This document shows, piece after piece, positions 16,821 to 26,900 of a stretch of 64,000 nucleotides of DNA (the stretch's first letter is position 1; the number at the start of each line of letters is the position of its first letter). The translations under genes were made by a program, and so were the position numbers. The stretch lies in assembly GCA_965222525.1 (NCBI GenBank), contig OZ244955.1, positions 1,178,001-1,242,000 on the forward strand, in the 5' to 3' direction. The notes beneath the pieces were generated by a model that saw only the letters and a program-made list of their open reading frames with translations, had not been told where the DNA came from and searched no databases. This stretch comes from CBDCUF01 sp965222525 (GTDB lineage: Bacteria > Pseudomonadota > Alphaproteobacteria > Rickettsiales > UBA8987).

Positions 16821-17401
16821 TTTTTACCACTAGTGAAAAAAGTGCTAAAAAGCTTGTTGATCATTTCAAGAAGACTGCTGATATTGTTCCACTTATCCCT
16901 AGCGATTCCGGAGACACAATGAGTCCCGACAATTTTGTGTTCATTGACAGGGGGCCGCTTACCAATAATGGCAAAGATGGAGTTCTGGAAGTTATCAAAC
17001 ACTCTTTTGATAATCGCTTTGGCCTTACTCAGGAAGTAAAAGATTTGGTAGAAAAGAAATATCTGGCGGGTGTGGACTATGTTACAGATAGTCTGGAGAA
17101 AATGAAGCAGAATCCTAAACCTCAAAAAGAAGACCCTAAAAGAGATTATATATATGTCAAGGCTTCAAAAATAAATAAATCCTTTGATAAAGCTGTAATG
17201 GAAAAGCTTCCTCCTGAGAAGACAGATAAAAGGCTTGCGGAGTTCAAGGACTTACGCCTGAATGTTAAGGCCGGAGTGATAAGTTGGGTTAAGGAAAGCA
17301 AATATGAGAAGCAGATAGCGCAGCGCAAAGCAATGCTTGATATATTACAGAAACATTTCTCACATCTGGAGGTTGTTAATCAAGAATCTCAATCCCTGTA
17401 A
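16817..17401 (+). CDS. Hypothetical protein (194 aa)
   Basis: The frame starts at GTG 16817, inside the end of the preceding small gene. The product is soluble, rich in Lys and Asp, with no signal peptide. A helical C-terminal third includes KYEKQIAQRKAMLDILQKHF. I do not recognise a domain. The AT-rich codon use and lone position between yggT and the IalB-like gene suggest an accessory gene. If joined with the 39-aa frame upstream, the intact ancestor would have been about 233 aa. Confidence 0.55.
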   Translation: MIFTTSEKSAKKLVDHFKKTADIVPLIPSDSGDTMSPDNFVFIDRGPLTNNGKDGVLEVIKHSFDNRFGLTQEVKDLVEKKYLAGVDYVTDSLEKMKQNPKPQKEDPKRDYIYVKASKINKSFDKAVMEKLPPEKTDKRLAEFKDLRLNVKAGVISWVKESKYEKQIAQRKAMLDILQKHFSHLEVVNQESQSL

Positions 17402-17417
17402 TCAGATACTATAAACT

Positions 17418-17921
17418 TTACCCCTCGGCACATAACTCGGTCATTTTTTCATGTGCCTTGGAAAAGCCCATCAGTGAGTAGGTATCCTTGGAGTAGGTGC
17501 CAAGCTTGGATGTACCCTTGGCGATAAGGGAATTACCCTGTTTCATCGACTCGACAATTGACTTGTCTTCATCCGCATCATTTGCCCATGCGATTTTCGG
17601 AGTCTCATCGGTGGTGAACAACTCGTATTTCTTATCTTCTATAGCCAGATTCACCGTACTTTTTGCCTTGTAAGGGTAGCCGGAGGATATACTTACTTCC
17701 GACACTCCATCACCACGATAGGTCACCAGCACATAAGGTTCGCCACGGCGCTTGTAATTACCGGTCTTGTTGGTTGCCGCACTGGTGATATAGCACACCT
17801 TCCGGCCATCCTGGTCTATGGTGAATACATTCCAGGCTCTTGAGCTTTCCTTGAGCTGCTGTGCATATGCAACTGGAACAGCTAGTAACAAGGATAAAAA
17901 GATATATGATATTTTACGCAT
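17418..17921 (-). CDS. Invasion-associated locus B (IalB) family protein
   Basis: A secreted or periplasmic protein of 167 aa from ATG 17921, chosen because GAGGGG lies 8 bases upstream; an earlier ATG at 17939 lacks one. The signal peptide (residues 1-20) ends VAYA. The mature part follows the IalB pattern: a W-x-V-F strand, the VCYITSAATNKTGNYKRRG segment and a closing MTELCAEG. IalB proteins are typical of alphaproteobacteria; the Bartonella member helps entry into erythrocytes, but most have no known function. Family call is good, role unknown. Confidence 0.85.
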   Translation of the reverse strand: MRKISYIFLSLLLAVPVAYAQQLKESSRAWNVFTIDQDGRKVCYITSAATNKTGNYKRRGEPYVLVTYRGDGVSEVSISSGYPYKAKSTVNLAIEDKKYELFTTDETPKIAWANDADEDKSIVESMKQGNSLIAKGTSKLGTYSKDTYSLMGFSKAHEKMTELCAEG

Positions 17922-18009
17922 ATGTGATACCCCTCGCATTATGAAATATAGTGAGGGGATAATAACCCATTTTAGCTATATACTGTCAAGTTTTTTGTGA
18001 GTTAATACT

Positions 18010-19068
18010 GTGGAAAAAGTGATTACTGATTTGCGGATGGGGATACCGGTTGTTATTGAGGGTGCCGATGAGTCTGTTTTTGCGCTTGCTGTGGAGATGA
18101 TGTGGAAGGAAAATTTGCAACAATTTCGGGATATTGCCGGTAAATCTGCAGAATATTTGTTACTTACCGCTAACCGTATGAAGGTGGTCAGCAATTTTTC
18201 CGGTGATAATGTAGCGGTTATTGAATCCGGCGGGCTTGACGTCGATGGACTACGCAACCTTGCCGGAGTGAATGGAGTTGTTTCGATACCTGAACCTGAT
18301 ATAGCTGAAAATAATAATATTCCCTCCTCCCTTGCCGATGCGGCGGTAAGGCTGGCGCAGATTGCCGAGGTAATACCGGCGATTCTGGCTGTAAATATCA
18401 CAGACACCGCAACCACAGGCTTTACAACCATCTCCGCAAGCTCTATAAGCCGCTATGAGAAGGATTTTGCGGCCAATCTTGAGCCGGTTGTCACTGCCCC
18501 GCTGAAGCTGCATAATGCGCCGGATGCGGAAATAACCCTTTTCCGCTCTGCTCCGGGCAACCGTGAGCATTATGCGATAATAATCGGCGGACGGGAGAAG
18601 GTTTTGCAGATGGATGCACCGCTGGTTCGGGTACATTCCTCCTGCTTTACCGGCGATTTGCTGGGTAGTATGAAATGTGACTGTCAGCAGCAGCTACATG
18701 CCGCCATGCGTCATATGGATACGCAGGGTGGCGGGATTCTGCTATATCTGACGCAGGAGGGACGAGGAATCGGCCTGGCCAATAAATTGCGGGCATATAA
18801 TCTGCAGGAAGGCGGGATGGATACGGTTGAAGCTAATGAATTCCTTGGCTTTGCTGATGATGACAGGGCGTTCTTGCCTGCCGCTGCAATGCTGAAAAGG
18901 CTTGGAGTGGGGAATGTACGGATTCTGACCAATAATCCCCGCAAGGTTGCAGGGCTGGAGCAGAATGGTATAAATATTACCGAACGTGTCCCGCTGGTTA
19001 TCGAGGCCGGTGAGCATAACAGGGGTTATATGGGAGTCAAGTTTGATAAAATGGGACATTTGGGATAG
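18010..19068 (+). CDS. ribA: GTP cyclohydrolase II RibA with degenerate RibB-like N-domain
   Basis: This enzyme opens GTP to start riboflavin synthesis. The 352-aa protein has an N-terminal half (about 1-165) that follows the shape of DHBP synthase but lacks its catalytic motifs. The C-terminal half is a full RibA: zinc site SSCFTGDLLGSMKCDC, then LTQEGRGIGLANKLRAYNLQ and ILTNNPRKVAGLEQ. This architecture is a known alphaproteobacterial form in which only the cyclohydrolase is active; a separate ribB is expected elsewhere. It is followed by a GTCA-type repeat. Confidence 0.92.
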   Translation: MEKVITDLRMGIPVVIEGADESVFALAVEMMWKENLQQFRDIAGKSAEYLLLTANRMKVVSNFSGDNVAVIESGGLDVDGLRNLAGVNGVVSIPEPDIAENNNIPSSLADAAVRLAQIAEVIPAILAVNITDTATTGFTTISASSISRYEKDFAANLEPVVTAPLKLHNAPDAEITLFRSAPGNREHYAIIIGGREKVLQMDAPLVRVHSSCFTGDLLGSMKCDCQQQLHAAMRHMDTQGGGILLYLTQEGRGIGLANKLRAYNLQEGGMDTVEANEFLGFADDDRAFLPAAAMLKRLGVGNVRILTNNPRKVAGLEQNGINITERVPLVIEAGEHNRGYMGVKFDKMGHLG

Positions 19069-19079
19069 TTGTCAGTCTT

Positions 19080-19237
19080 GTCACCCCGGATGGTATGCTT
19101 TCTCCAAATCTTTGATTTGGTCAGAAAGCACCATTCTCGGGGTTATGTGAAAAAACACGTGATTGCATGAATAACCCCGAGAACGTTATTTTCTTACGAA
19201 ATCTATAGATTTCGAGAAAATATACGTCCGGGGTGAC
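19080..19237. repeat. GTCACCCCGG-type palindromic repeat
   Basis: The 158-bp element has ends GTCACCCCGGA and TCCGGGGTGAC. Two inner hairpins are built on AAATCTTTGATTT and AAATCTATAGATTT, and a central inverted pair TCTCGGGGTTAT / ATAACCCCGAGA flanks ACACGTG. It lies between ribA and gatB. The layout of terminal GTCA/TGAC arms with nested hairpins resembles the elements at 12844 and 47521, though the inner sequence differs. Confidence 0.85.
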
Positions 19238-19243
19238 AGTATT

Positions 19244-20692
19244 ATGAATCTAATAAGAGGAAATACGGGTGAATGGGAGATGGTGGTTGGGCTGGAAGTA
19301 CATGCACAGGTTACCTCCGATGCCAAGTTGTTTTCCAGCGCTTCTACCGCATTCGGTGCCGAGCCTAATACGCAGGTATCACTGGTGGATGCTGCCTTTC
19401 CCGGTATGCTGCCGGTAATCAACAGGCGCTGCGTTGAGCAGGCAATCCGTACCGGCCTTGGCCTGAATGCACAAATCAACCTGCGTTCGGTATTTGATCG
19501 CAAAAACTATTTCTATGCCGACCTGCCGCAGGGATACCAGATATCGCAATTCAAGGATCCTATAGTCGGTGAAGGCACAATTATCATCGATATGCCGGAC
19601 GGTGCTTCCCGTGAAATCGGCGTGGAGCGTATCCATCTTGAGCAGGATGCCGGAAAATCCATGCATGACCAGAGTCCCGACAGTTCTTTCATCGACCTCA
19701 ACCGCTCCGGAGTTGCGCTGATGGAGATTGTATCCAAACCGGATATGCGCAGTGCCGAGGAAGCCGGTGAATATATGAAGAAGCTGCGCAGTATTGTGCG
19801 TTATCTCGGCAGTTGCGACGGTGATATGGAGAAAGGCTCAATGCGCTGTGATGCCAATGTTTCGGTGCGCAGGCCGGGCGAAGAGCTTGGTACCCGTAAT
19901 GAAATCAAGAACCTTAATTCGATACGCAATGTTATCAATGCGATAAATTACGAGGCGCGCCGGCAGATTGAGGTTATCGAGGCCGGTGGCGAGATTGCGC
20001 AGGCCACCCGCCTGTATAATGCGGATAATGGTGAGACCCGTGTTATGCGCAGCAAGGAGGATGCCCATGATTACCGCTATTTCCCCGACCCCGATTTATA
20101 TCCGCTGGTGGTTGAGCAATCATGGGTGGATGAGATAAAGGGCGGATTGCCTGAGCTGCCGGATGACAAGAAACAGCGCTATGTCAGTGAGATGGGGCTT
20201 TCGTCTTATGATGCCGGCGTTATTGTCGCTGATAAGGTGACTGCCGGATTTTTTGAGCGGGCGGTAGAAGGGCATGACCCGAAAATGGCGGCAAACTGGC
20301 TTACTGCCGAGCTTTTCGGCAGGCTCAACAAGGCAGGCAGGACTATAGAGGATTCGCCGGTATCAGCCGAAGCCCTGTCCGGATTGCTGGATTTGATCAG
20401 TGACAATACAATTTCCGGCAAGATAGCCAAGGAAGTGCTGGATATTATGTTCGAGACCGGCAGGGATGCGGCGGATATTGTTGAAGAGAAGGGGCTGAAG
20501 CAGGTAACCGATAGTAGTGCAATTGAAGTGCTTGTTGATGAAGTTCTGGCTGCAAATGCAGACAAGGTAGAGCAGTACAAGGGCGGCAAGCAGCAATTAT
20601 TCGGCTTTTTCGTCGGTCAGGCAATGAAAGCCTCTAAAGGCAAGGCCAATCCGCAAATGGTCAATGAGATATTGAAGGGAAGGCTGGGGTAG
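19244..20692 (+). CDS. gatB: Aspartyl/glutamyl-tRNA amidotransferase subunit B
   Basis: GatB is the kinase and tRNA-binding subunit of GatCAB, which converts Glu-tRNA(Gln) and sometimes Asp-tRNA(Asn) to the amides. The 482-aa protein begins WEMVVGLEVHAQ, has the catalytic cradle (FYADLPQGYQISQFKDP; RIHLEQDAGKS), the DVNRSGVALMEIVS-like segment (IDLNRSGVALMEI) and the C-terminal YqeY-like tail ending NPQMVNEILKGRLG. gatC and gatA, usually directly upstream, are not here; the subunits must be dispersed. aspS is convergent downstream. Confidence 0.95.
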   Translation: MNLIRGNTGEWEMVVGLEVHAQVTSDAKLFSSASTAFGAEPNTQVSLVDAAFPGMLPVINRRCVEQAIRTGLGLNAQINLRSVFDRKNYFYADLPQGYQISQFKDPIVGEGTIIIDMPDGASREIGVERIHLEQDAGKSMHDQSPDSSFIDLNRSGVALMEIVSKPDMRSAEEAGEYMKKLRSIVRYLGSCDGDMEKGSMRCDANVSVRRPGEELGTRNEIKNLNSIRNVINAINYEARRQIEVIEAGGEIAQATRLYNADNGETRVMRSKEDAHDYRYFPDPDLYPLVVEQSWVDEIKGGLPELPDDKKQRYVSEMGLSSYDAGVIVADKVTAGFFERAVEGHDPKMAANWLTAELFGRLNKAGRTIEDSPVSAEALSGLLDLISDNTISGKIAKEVLDIMFETGRDAADIVEEKGLKQVTDSSAIEVLVDEVLAANADKVEQYKGGKQQLFGFFVGQAMKASKGKANPQMVNEILKGRLG

Positions 20693-20809
20693 GGTATGCA
20701 GGGATTTAGGCCTGTGTAAAAATTGGTTTGCTGGATGGGTATTTTTACATTCCGTCTTGAATAGAATTACAAAATCAGACCGCTTGGTGGTATGCTGTGG
20801 GATGAAAAA

Positions 20810-22636
20810 TCAATTATTTCTAGTTCCAGCTTTTATTACCTGCCTTGCGGTCATGCCAAGCTGGATGTGGAGTTCATTCAAATGTTTCGGGTCGGCAGGT
20901 GCCGGTGCGTTCATCAGCAAATCCTCGGCCTGCTGGTTCATCGGAAATGCAATCACCTCACGGATATTAGGCTCATCAGCAAGCAGCATGACAATCCGGT
21001 CAATTCCCGGCGCAATCCCGCCATGCGGAGGCGCACCAAACTTGAACGCACGAATCATCCCGCCGAATTTCTCATCAACAACCTCCTCAGGATAGCCGAC
21101 AATTCCGAACGCCTTATACATCAACTCCGGCTTATGGTTACGAATCGCACCACTGGAAAGCTCAACCCCGTTGCACACAATATCATACTGATAGGCCTTT
21201 ATTGCCAGTAAATCCTCGTTATTCTGCGCGGCTTCCAGCGCCTCCATACCGCCCTGCGGCATCGAAAACGGGTTATGGCTGAAATCAATCTTGCCCTCAT
21301 CCTCATTCCATTCAAAATACGGGAAATCCACCACCCAGCAAAAACGGAATACATCCTTCTCAAGCAAATCAAGCTCTTCACCAAGCAAATCACGTACTTT
21401 TCCAGCCAACTCTGCTGCCTTGTTATGGTCAGTATTGCAACTGAAAAATACCGAATCTCCATTGCCAACTCCTGCAATCTCCTTTAATTGCGCTAGTCTT
21501 GCCTCATCGAGGTTCTTGGCAATCGGTCCCTTGCCCTCCCCCTCATCGGTGAATGCAATATAGCCAAGTCCAGCAAATCCCTGCTCACGTGCCCATTCAT
21601 TCTTTTTATCAAAGAAACTGCGCGGCTGGCCGGCGGTTTTCGGTGCAGGAACCGCACGCACCACCGCCCCCTTTTCAATCTGTCCGGCAAACAATCCAAA
21701 ACCAGAACCAGCAAAAACCTCCGTCACATCCGATATAATAAGCGGATTACGCAAATCCGGCTTGTCACTACCATATTTCAGCATCGCATCCTTATATGTA
21801 ATATGCGGAAATGGTGTGTCAGTAATGGTTTTATCGGCAAACTCCTCAAAAACCCCATGCAAAACCGGCTCGATTGCAGCAAACACATCCTCCTGGGTGA
21901 CAAAGCTCATTTCCATATCAAGCTGGTAGAACTCGCCGGGAGAGCGGTCTGCGCGCGCATCCTCATCACGAAAACAGGGCGCAACCTGAAAATATTTATC
22001 AAAGCCCGATACCATCAGAAGCTGTTTGAATTGCTGCGGAGCCTGCGGCAGCGCATAAAACTTGCCGGGATGTACACGGCTCGGTACCAGATAATCCCGC
22101 GCACCTTCAGGCGATGAACTGGTCAGAATCGGTGTCTGGAACTCCATAAAACCCTGCCCGGTCATACGGCGGCGGATAGAGGAAATAATCTGCGAACGCA
22201 GCACAATATTACGGTGCATCTGCTCACGGCGTAAATCAAGGAAACGGTATTTCAGACGGGTATTCTCCGGAAAATCCTTGTCAGTATTGACTTGCACCGG
22301 CAATTGTTCGTCATCCACATGCGATTCGAGAGTAAAACTATCAACCGCAATTTCAATCTCACCAGTTGGCAAATCCTTGTTCAGCGTATCTTCTGTACGT
22401 GCAACTACTTTGCCGGTAACGGTTATAACACTCTCATTGCGGGTATGGGTGGCCTGGTCGAGAAAGCCATCGTCGGAATTTATCACAAGTTGCGTCAGCC
22501 CGTAATGGTCGCGCAAATCGATGAACAGCAGGTTGCCATGGTCACGACGGCGATGCACCCAGCCGGAAAGCTTAACCTCTCCGCCAACATCACCCTTCCG
22601 CAACTCCCCGCAATTATGTGTACGATATTGGTGCAT
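20810..22636 (-). CDS. aspS: Aspartate--tRNA ligase
   Basis: A class II synthetase of 608 aa. The N-terminal OB fold (LSGWVHRRRDHGNLLFIDLRD) is followed by motif 2 (FRDEDARADRSPGEFYQLD), the bacterial GAD insertion (about residues 285-420) and motif 3 (GGIAPGIDRIVMLL). It charges tRNA(Asp); the presence of gatB makes a non-discriminating enzyme possible but this cannot be settled by eye. The 117-base gap to the convergent gatB shows no feature I can name. Repeat B2 lies just upstream of the start. Confidence 0.96.
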   Translation of the reverse strand: MHQYRTHNCGELRKGDVGGEVKLSGWVHRRRDHGNLLFIDLRDHYGLTQLVINSDDGFLDQATHTRNESVITVTGKVVARTEDTLNKDLPTGEIEIAVDSFTLESHVDDEQLPVQVNTDKDFPENTRLKYRFLDLRREQMHRNIVLRSQIISSIRRRMTGQGFMEFQTPILTSSSPEGARDYLVPSRVHPGKFYALPQAPQQFKQLLMVSGFDKYFQVAPCFRDEDARADRSPGEFYQLDMEMSFVTQEDVFAAIEPVLHGVFEEFADKTITDTPFPHITYKDAMLKYGSDKPDLRNPLIISDVTEVFAGSGFGLFAGQIEKGAVVRAVPAPKTAGQPRSFFDKKNEWAREQGFAGLGYIAFTDEGEGKGPIAKNLDEARLAQLKEIAGVGNGDSVFFSCNTDHNKAAELAGKVRDLLGEELDLLEKDVFRFCWVVDFPYFEWNEDEGKIDFSHNPFSMPQGGMEALEAAQNNEDLLAIKAYQYDIVCNGVELSSGAIRNHKPELMYKAFGIVGYPEEVVDEKFGGMIRAFKFGAPPHGGIAPGIDRIVMLLADEPNIREVIAFPMNQQAEDLLMNAPAPADPKHLNELHIQLGMTARQVIKAGTRNN

Positions 22637-22658
22637 TTTTGTTTATAAAAGGGGCACT

Positions 22659-22868
22659 CCTCCCCCGCCTGCGGGGGAGGCAAGAAATCTCGAAATCTTT
22701 GATTTCGTAAGATTTCTGGTGGGGGAATATGTAAGTGCTATGTGCTGAGTGTTGTGTGCTGAGTCTCCCGCTGCAAACCCTTAGCACTCGGCACCTCACC
22801 ATTCCCTCTCCGAAAATCTGAAAAGCATAGCTTTCTCAGATTTTCTCCCCTCCCGCAAGCGGGAGGGG
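22659..22868. repeat. Family B composite palindromic repeat, copy 2
   Basis: This is the longest family B copy (about 210 bp). It has the same GC-rich end hairpins and the inner AAATC hairpins with altered arms (AAATCTCG / AATCTGAAAAGC). The central seven-base region is expanded and different, made of AAGTGCT, ATGTGCT, GAGTGTT and GTGTGCT units with a partly complementary TTAGCACTCGGCACC. It lies upstream of aspS. The rest of the 389-base gene-free stretch up to 23025 (22869-23025) shows nothing further. Confidence 0.9.
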
Positions 22869-23025
22869 CTAGGCATGTTATCACTGCAACCACCCCCAAT
22901 TCCATACATGGCAGATTTCAGCAGAGGGTGTAACCGATAACTCACCGTAATGCAAATACTTCTACAGGAATATGCCATTTTTGTGCTGTTCTTAACACCG
23001 CTTATGCAATTTACGAAGAGGATGA

Positions 23026-23823
23026 TTATGGAGGAAGTCCACGTGTTAACCCTCCTTCTTTTAAATCAAAAAAGAAGAACATTTTGCACAAAATGTTCTT
23101 ACTGGACAGTATATAGTCAGATGGTGGAGCTTCAAATGTATCTTTGGAGGTGCATCCTGTTAATTCAACCATGTTTACCCTGGCGTTTGAGGTCATAACA
23201 TCACCACTTCCCGCTAGCCCGTCATCTATTTTAGTGTCAATTGCTCGTGCATCTCTTGGGGATATAACTGGGCCGTTTAAAACATTATCATCTGTTGAAC
23301 CAAACTCAATGTAATTATCAATTCTGCCGTAAATGGTATCGAATGTAGTTAACCAGTAACCTGCGTCTTTTATCTTGGAAGAAGGCACGTTTACACCAGG
23401 AGTTAACGCTTTTCCATCTAATTCTCCTGTATAATCTCCAGGAATCATTTTTGCTAAAGATAGATGTTGCCATGCTCTGAGGTCTTCATAGTTGATTCTT
23501 CCTCCCCACCCGTTGGCGAATTCTATTTTTCCGTCGCCATCACCATTACAGGATTCTTTTTTTCCTGCACTATCTTTGCCGCAAATATCCTTGCCACCAC
23601 TACCATCAAAATAATCATATGCATTTTTATGATCTCCGGGTAAAGCCCTATAATAACTTACATAGGAATTGTATGCAGTTCTGAAATTACTTACGTCAAA
23701 AACAATAGACTTCAATACAGCATTTTTCATAATAGCCTGTCCGCTAATAATACCAAAAATTATCAGTCCTGTAATAACTAGCACTACAGATAATTCTACC
23801 AGTGTAAATCCTTTGTTATTCAT
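23026..23823 (-). CDS. Type IV pilin / pseudopilin-like protein
   Basis: From ATG 23823 (AGG about 11 bases upstream) the protein is 265 aa. The prepilin signal is very short (MNNKG) and the processing site is G^FTLVEL, followed by the hydrophobic helix. The mature part repeats the pattern of the protein at 10480-11157: FRTAYNSYVSYYRALPGDHKNA, then an Asp/Gly loop (SCNGDGDGKIEF), then LRAWQHLSLAKMIPGDY. It is therefore a paralogue. The last residues (DLKEGGLTRGLPP) are Gly/Pro-rich. No pilus assembly genes are close. Confidence 0.85.
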   Translation of the reverse strand: MNNKGFTLVELSVVLVITGLIIFGIISGQAIMKNAVLKSIVFDVSNFRTAYNSYVSYYRALPGDHKNAYDYFDGSGGKDICGKDSAGKKESCNGDGDGKIEFANGWGGRINYEDLRAWQHLSLAKMIPGDYTGELDGKALTPGVNVPSSKIKDAGYWLTTFDTIYGRIDNYIEFGSTDDNVLNGPVISPRDARAIDTKIDDGLAGSGDVMTSNARVNMVELTGCTSKDTFEAPPSDYILSSKNILCKMFFFFDLKEGGLTRGLPP

Positions 23824-23970
23824 AATTATGTAACCTGTTGCTATCTTATAACTATGCAATAACTATACAATAAATTTAGTTTATATACAAGATAATAGAA
23901 ATATTAAGTATTGCCAATAAAGTACTGATATATTAGGGTTATATTTGGTCGTATGGTGCTATTGCTGAAG

Positions 23971-26900
23971 CTAAACTACCGCTCCGGCTTTGTGACCGCG
24001 GCCAATAATTTCGGATAGCTGGTATATGCGGATGGTGATTGAGGGTTGCGGGGAGCCGAAATCGCTGGTTTGGTCGGCGGCAGTGTAGGTGGTTTGCGGG
24101 GTCGTTATGCCTGAAATTGTGTGTAGAACGGCGGTTCCTGCGCTGTTCATAATATCCACCTCGTATTTTTCACTGGCTTCGCCAAGCGGAACATCAACGA
24201 AATCCCGCCATTCCCCGCCGATACGTGTGCGTCTTATCCAGTTTATAGTGAGGTTATTGCTGCCATCACGTGTGCCCTCAATATGCACTGGAGATAACGG
24301 CTTTAACCCATTAGCGTTGTAAGTAAAATCCTGCTCAACAGCATTTGATAAAAGCTGGTTTATTGTCACACCCTTATATTTACGTGACAGGCCAATCAGG
24401 CTGTTAGCCATAACTACCCTGGATAAGCGGTTGTCGAGTTTAACAAAACGCTCACTGGTAATATGGTTGCCGGTTTCATGTTCGGTCCCCAGACGTCCAC
24501 GCAGCAGGCCACTTAATTCATATTTATTTTCAGCAACTAATACGGCATTCTTAAACTGAATTATCTCATTGCCGAGCAGGGCGGCATTGGCGCCGTTTAA
24601 CACCGCAAGTTCGCTGACACTCTCCAGCTCACCGCCGAGCAGAATTACCGTAACCTTGTTTTCATTATCGAAAATATCGGTTGTTCCGACGGACAAAGCA
24701 TCAACTGCAGAGCCGATTACAGCCGCATCGTCGGTCGCCGTTACTTGCTGATAGGATATGCCATCATCGTCGGAACGGAAAACCGCTGCTCCCGGCCAGT
24801 TTTCCTCTAAACCTGACAGGGCAAAACGCAGACTGCCCTGCTCAGGCAAGTCAGTCGGAAATGCAGGCAGGTCAAGGATCTCCATCCTTGTGTCGGCAGG
24901 TCTGGAGACAGTACCGGTTTGCGAGCCGGAATCACCGGCAATCCCGTTAGTGTCATATATAGACACATCCTCGGCAATACCGGAAAGCCTTGTCAGTCCA
25001 GGTTTTCCCATATCTATGGCGGTTATGCGGATGTTGTGGATGGCCGATTCAACCGTAATATCCACAATATCCGAGGGTTCCAGTTCGGCATATTCCAGCG
25101 GTAGCTGAAAATTATAGGTGGTACGCCCTAACCAGCTGTTAAACAATGTTATATCCGCTATATCCTTGGCACGCTGGTTGGGCATTACAATTGGCAGATT
25201 GACTGTCAGAAGTTCATCGCTATTGGCTGTCTGCCGCTGTGAATGCTGGTTTCCGATTTGATAATCAAAACTGCGATTGATATAACCGATATCAACCTTC
25301 TGCGGCAATTCAACCTCCTGCTGACGAGTGATTTTCAGCAAATCACGGTTGTCACCATTTTCATCGGGAATCAGGTTGGAATCCGCTATAGCAGCCGCAG
25401 ACACCCCGCCACGCGGTACAAATTTCAGCAGATTATCCGACTCAACCGCATCAAAGAAAAAGGCCTGCTGCAAGCCCTCAATCGCACTGCGAGCGGTGGT
25501 TTGCTCGGTCAGGATATATCCGTCCACCAGCTCGGTCAGAGCGGTCACATCAATATCCGCCAGCAAAAGCCCCGCCCGCTGGCTAATTTCCCGCACTATT
25601 GCGCCAAGGCCGGAAAGCCCCAGTTTCCCCTGCACCCAATGACCGGTCTCCCATAAATCTCCGTCCTTCCATATTGCATCTAAATCCGGCCAGAATGGGT
25701 ATGGCCGCGCATCCCATGTCCATGCGAACATGCGCTCAATCATGCCGGAAGCTTCCCATTGTTTTTCGGTTGCGGTCAGCCCCAGGCGCTGCGCACGGAA
25801 ATCCACCCGCCCCCTGGAATGGTAAGGAAAACCGCCGGAAACACTGTCCGGATCGTAGAAAACATTAGGCTGGTTGGTTGCCCCGTCAACTGAGGGGAAG
25901 CCATATTCGGTAAACCAGATTTTCTTGGACTCAGGCACCCATGCAGTTGTGGTGGAATCGGGATTCACATGGGTATTTTTCCACCAGAAATCAATGTTTT
26001 TCCAGGCAAACCTGTCTTCCAAGGTGAAGTCCTTGGTAGTGCGGCTGGAATCGGTATAAACCCAGTCATATCCCTCACCGCTGGTCCAGCCATCAATCAC
26101 CTTCTGTAAGTCATAGCCCAGGCCGGATTGTGGCTCATCAGTGAGCGGAAAATAAGCGTCAATCCCGACAAAATCGATGTTGGCAGAAGCCCAGAGCGGG
26201 TCGAGGTTATACCAGCCACCGTCAGTATGGTGATACTCGCTCCAGTCGGCGGAATAAGTCACTTTGACACTACTGCCGACGGTGGTTTTGACAGTGGCGG
26301 CAAGGCTGACCAGCTCATCAACCGCAGGAAAATTATTGCCGGCATCCTTAACAGAAGTTAATCCTATCAGCTCGGAGCCAATCGAAAATGCGTCAATCTT
26401 ATCCTTAACCAGATTAGCGTAATGGTTTATAAAGGTATTATAACCATCTGTTTTAGTAAAAAAATTAGCAACATCTGTTGTGCTGCCAGTGATACTGCCA
26501 CGCCATGGCTTGTTATTAACATCCATTAAGACAAGCGGGTAAAACAATACCTTTAATCCACGAGATTTCAACTCATCCAGATAGCGCAAAAGCGAATCAT
26601 CATCAGGCGTACCGCCATAAACCGGTGCACCACCTGCATCCAGTGTAATCTGCCGTGCCGTAGCGCGGATGAAGCCGGCCACCTGCCAGCTATCCGGCTC
26701 AGTTGTCGCCCCTGTCTGGTATTCAACCCCCGGCTTGATAACACAACTGCCCGCATCCGGCGAATCACCGAACCAGGCTATCGCAATCGAAATCCATTCC
26801 AGATTCGGGCAGGTCGCCAGCGCCTGGTCCAGTGCCACCAGCGCATCCGCCTTGTTATGCAGGTTATTCTGGTTAATTCGTGTGCGCCCGCTACCCGACT

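Noticed and set aside
24089..25868. Several plus-strand frames of 60-137 codons opposite the GTA tail gene
   Set aside because: They are shadow frames of the 1229-aa protein, with no ribosome-binding sites or domain patterns.
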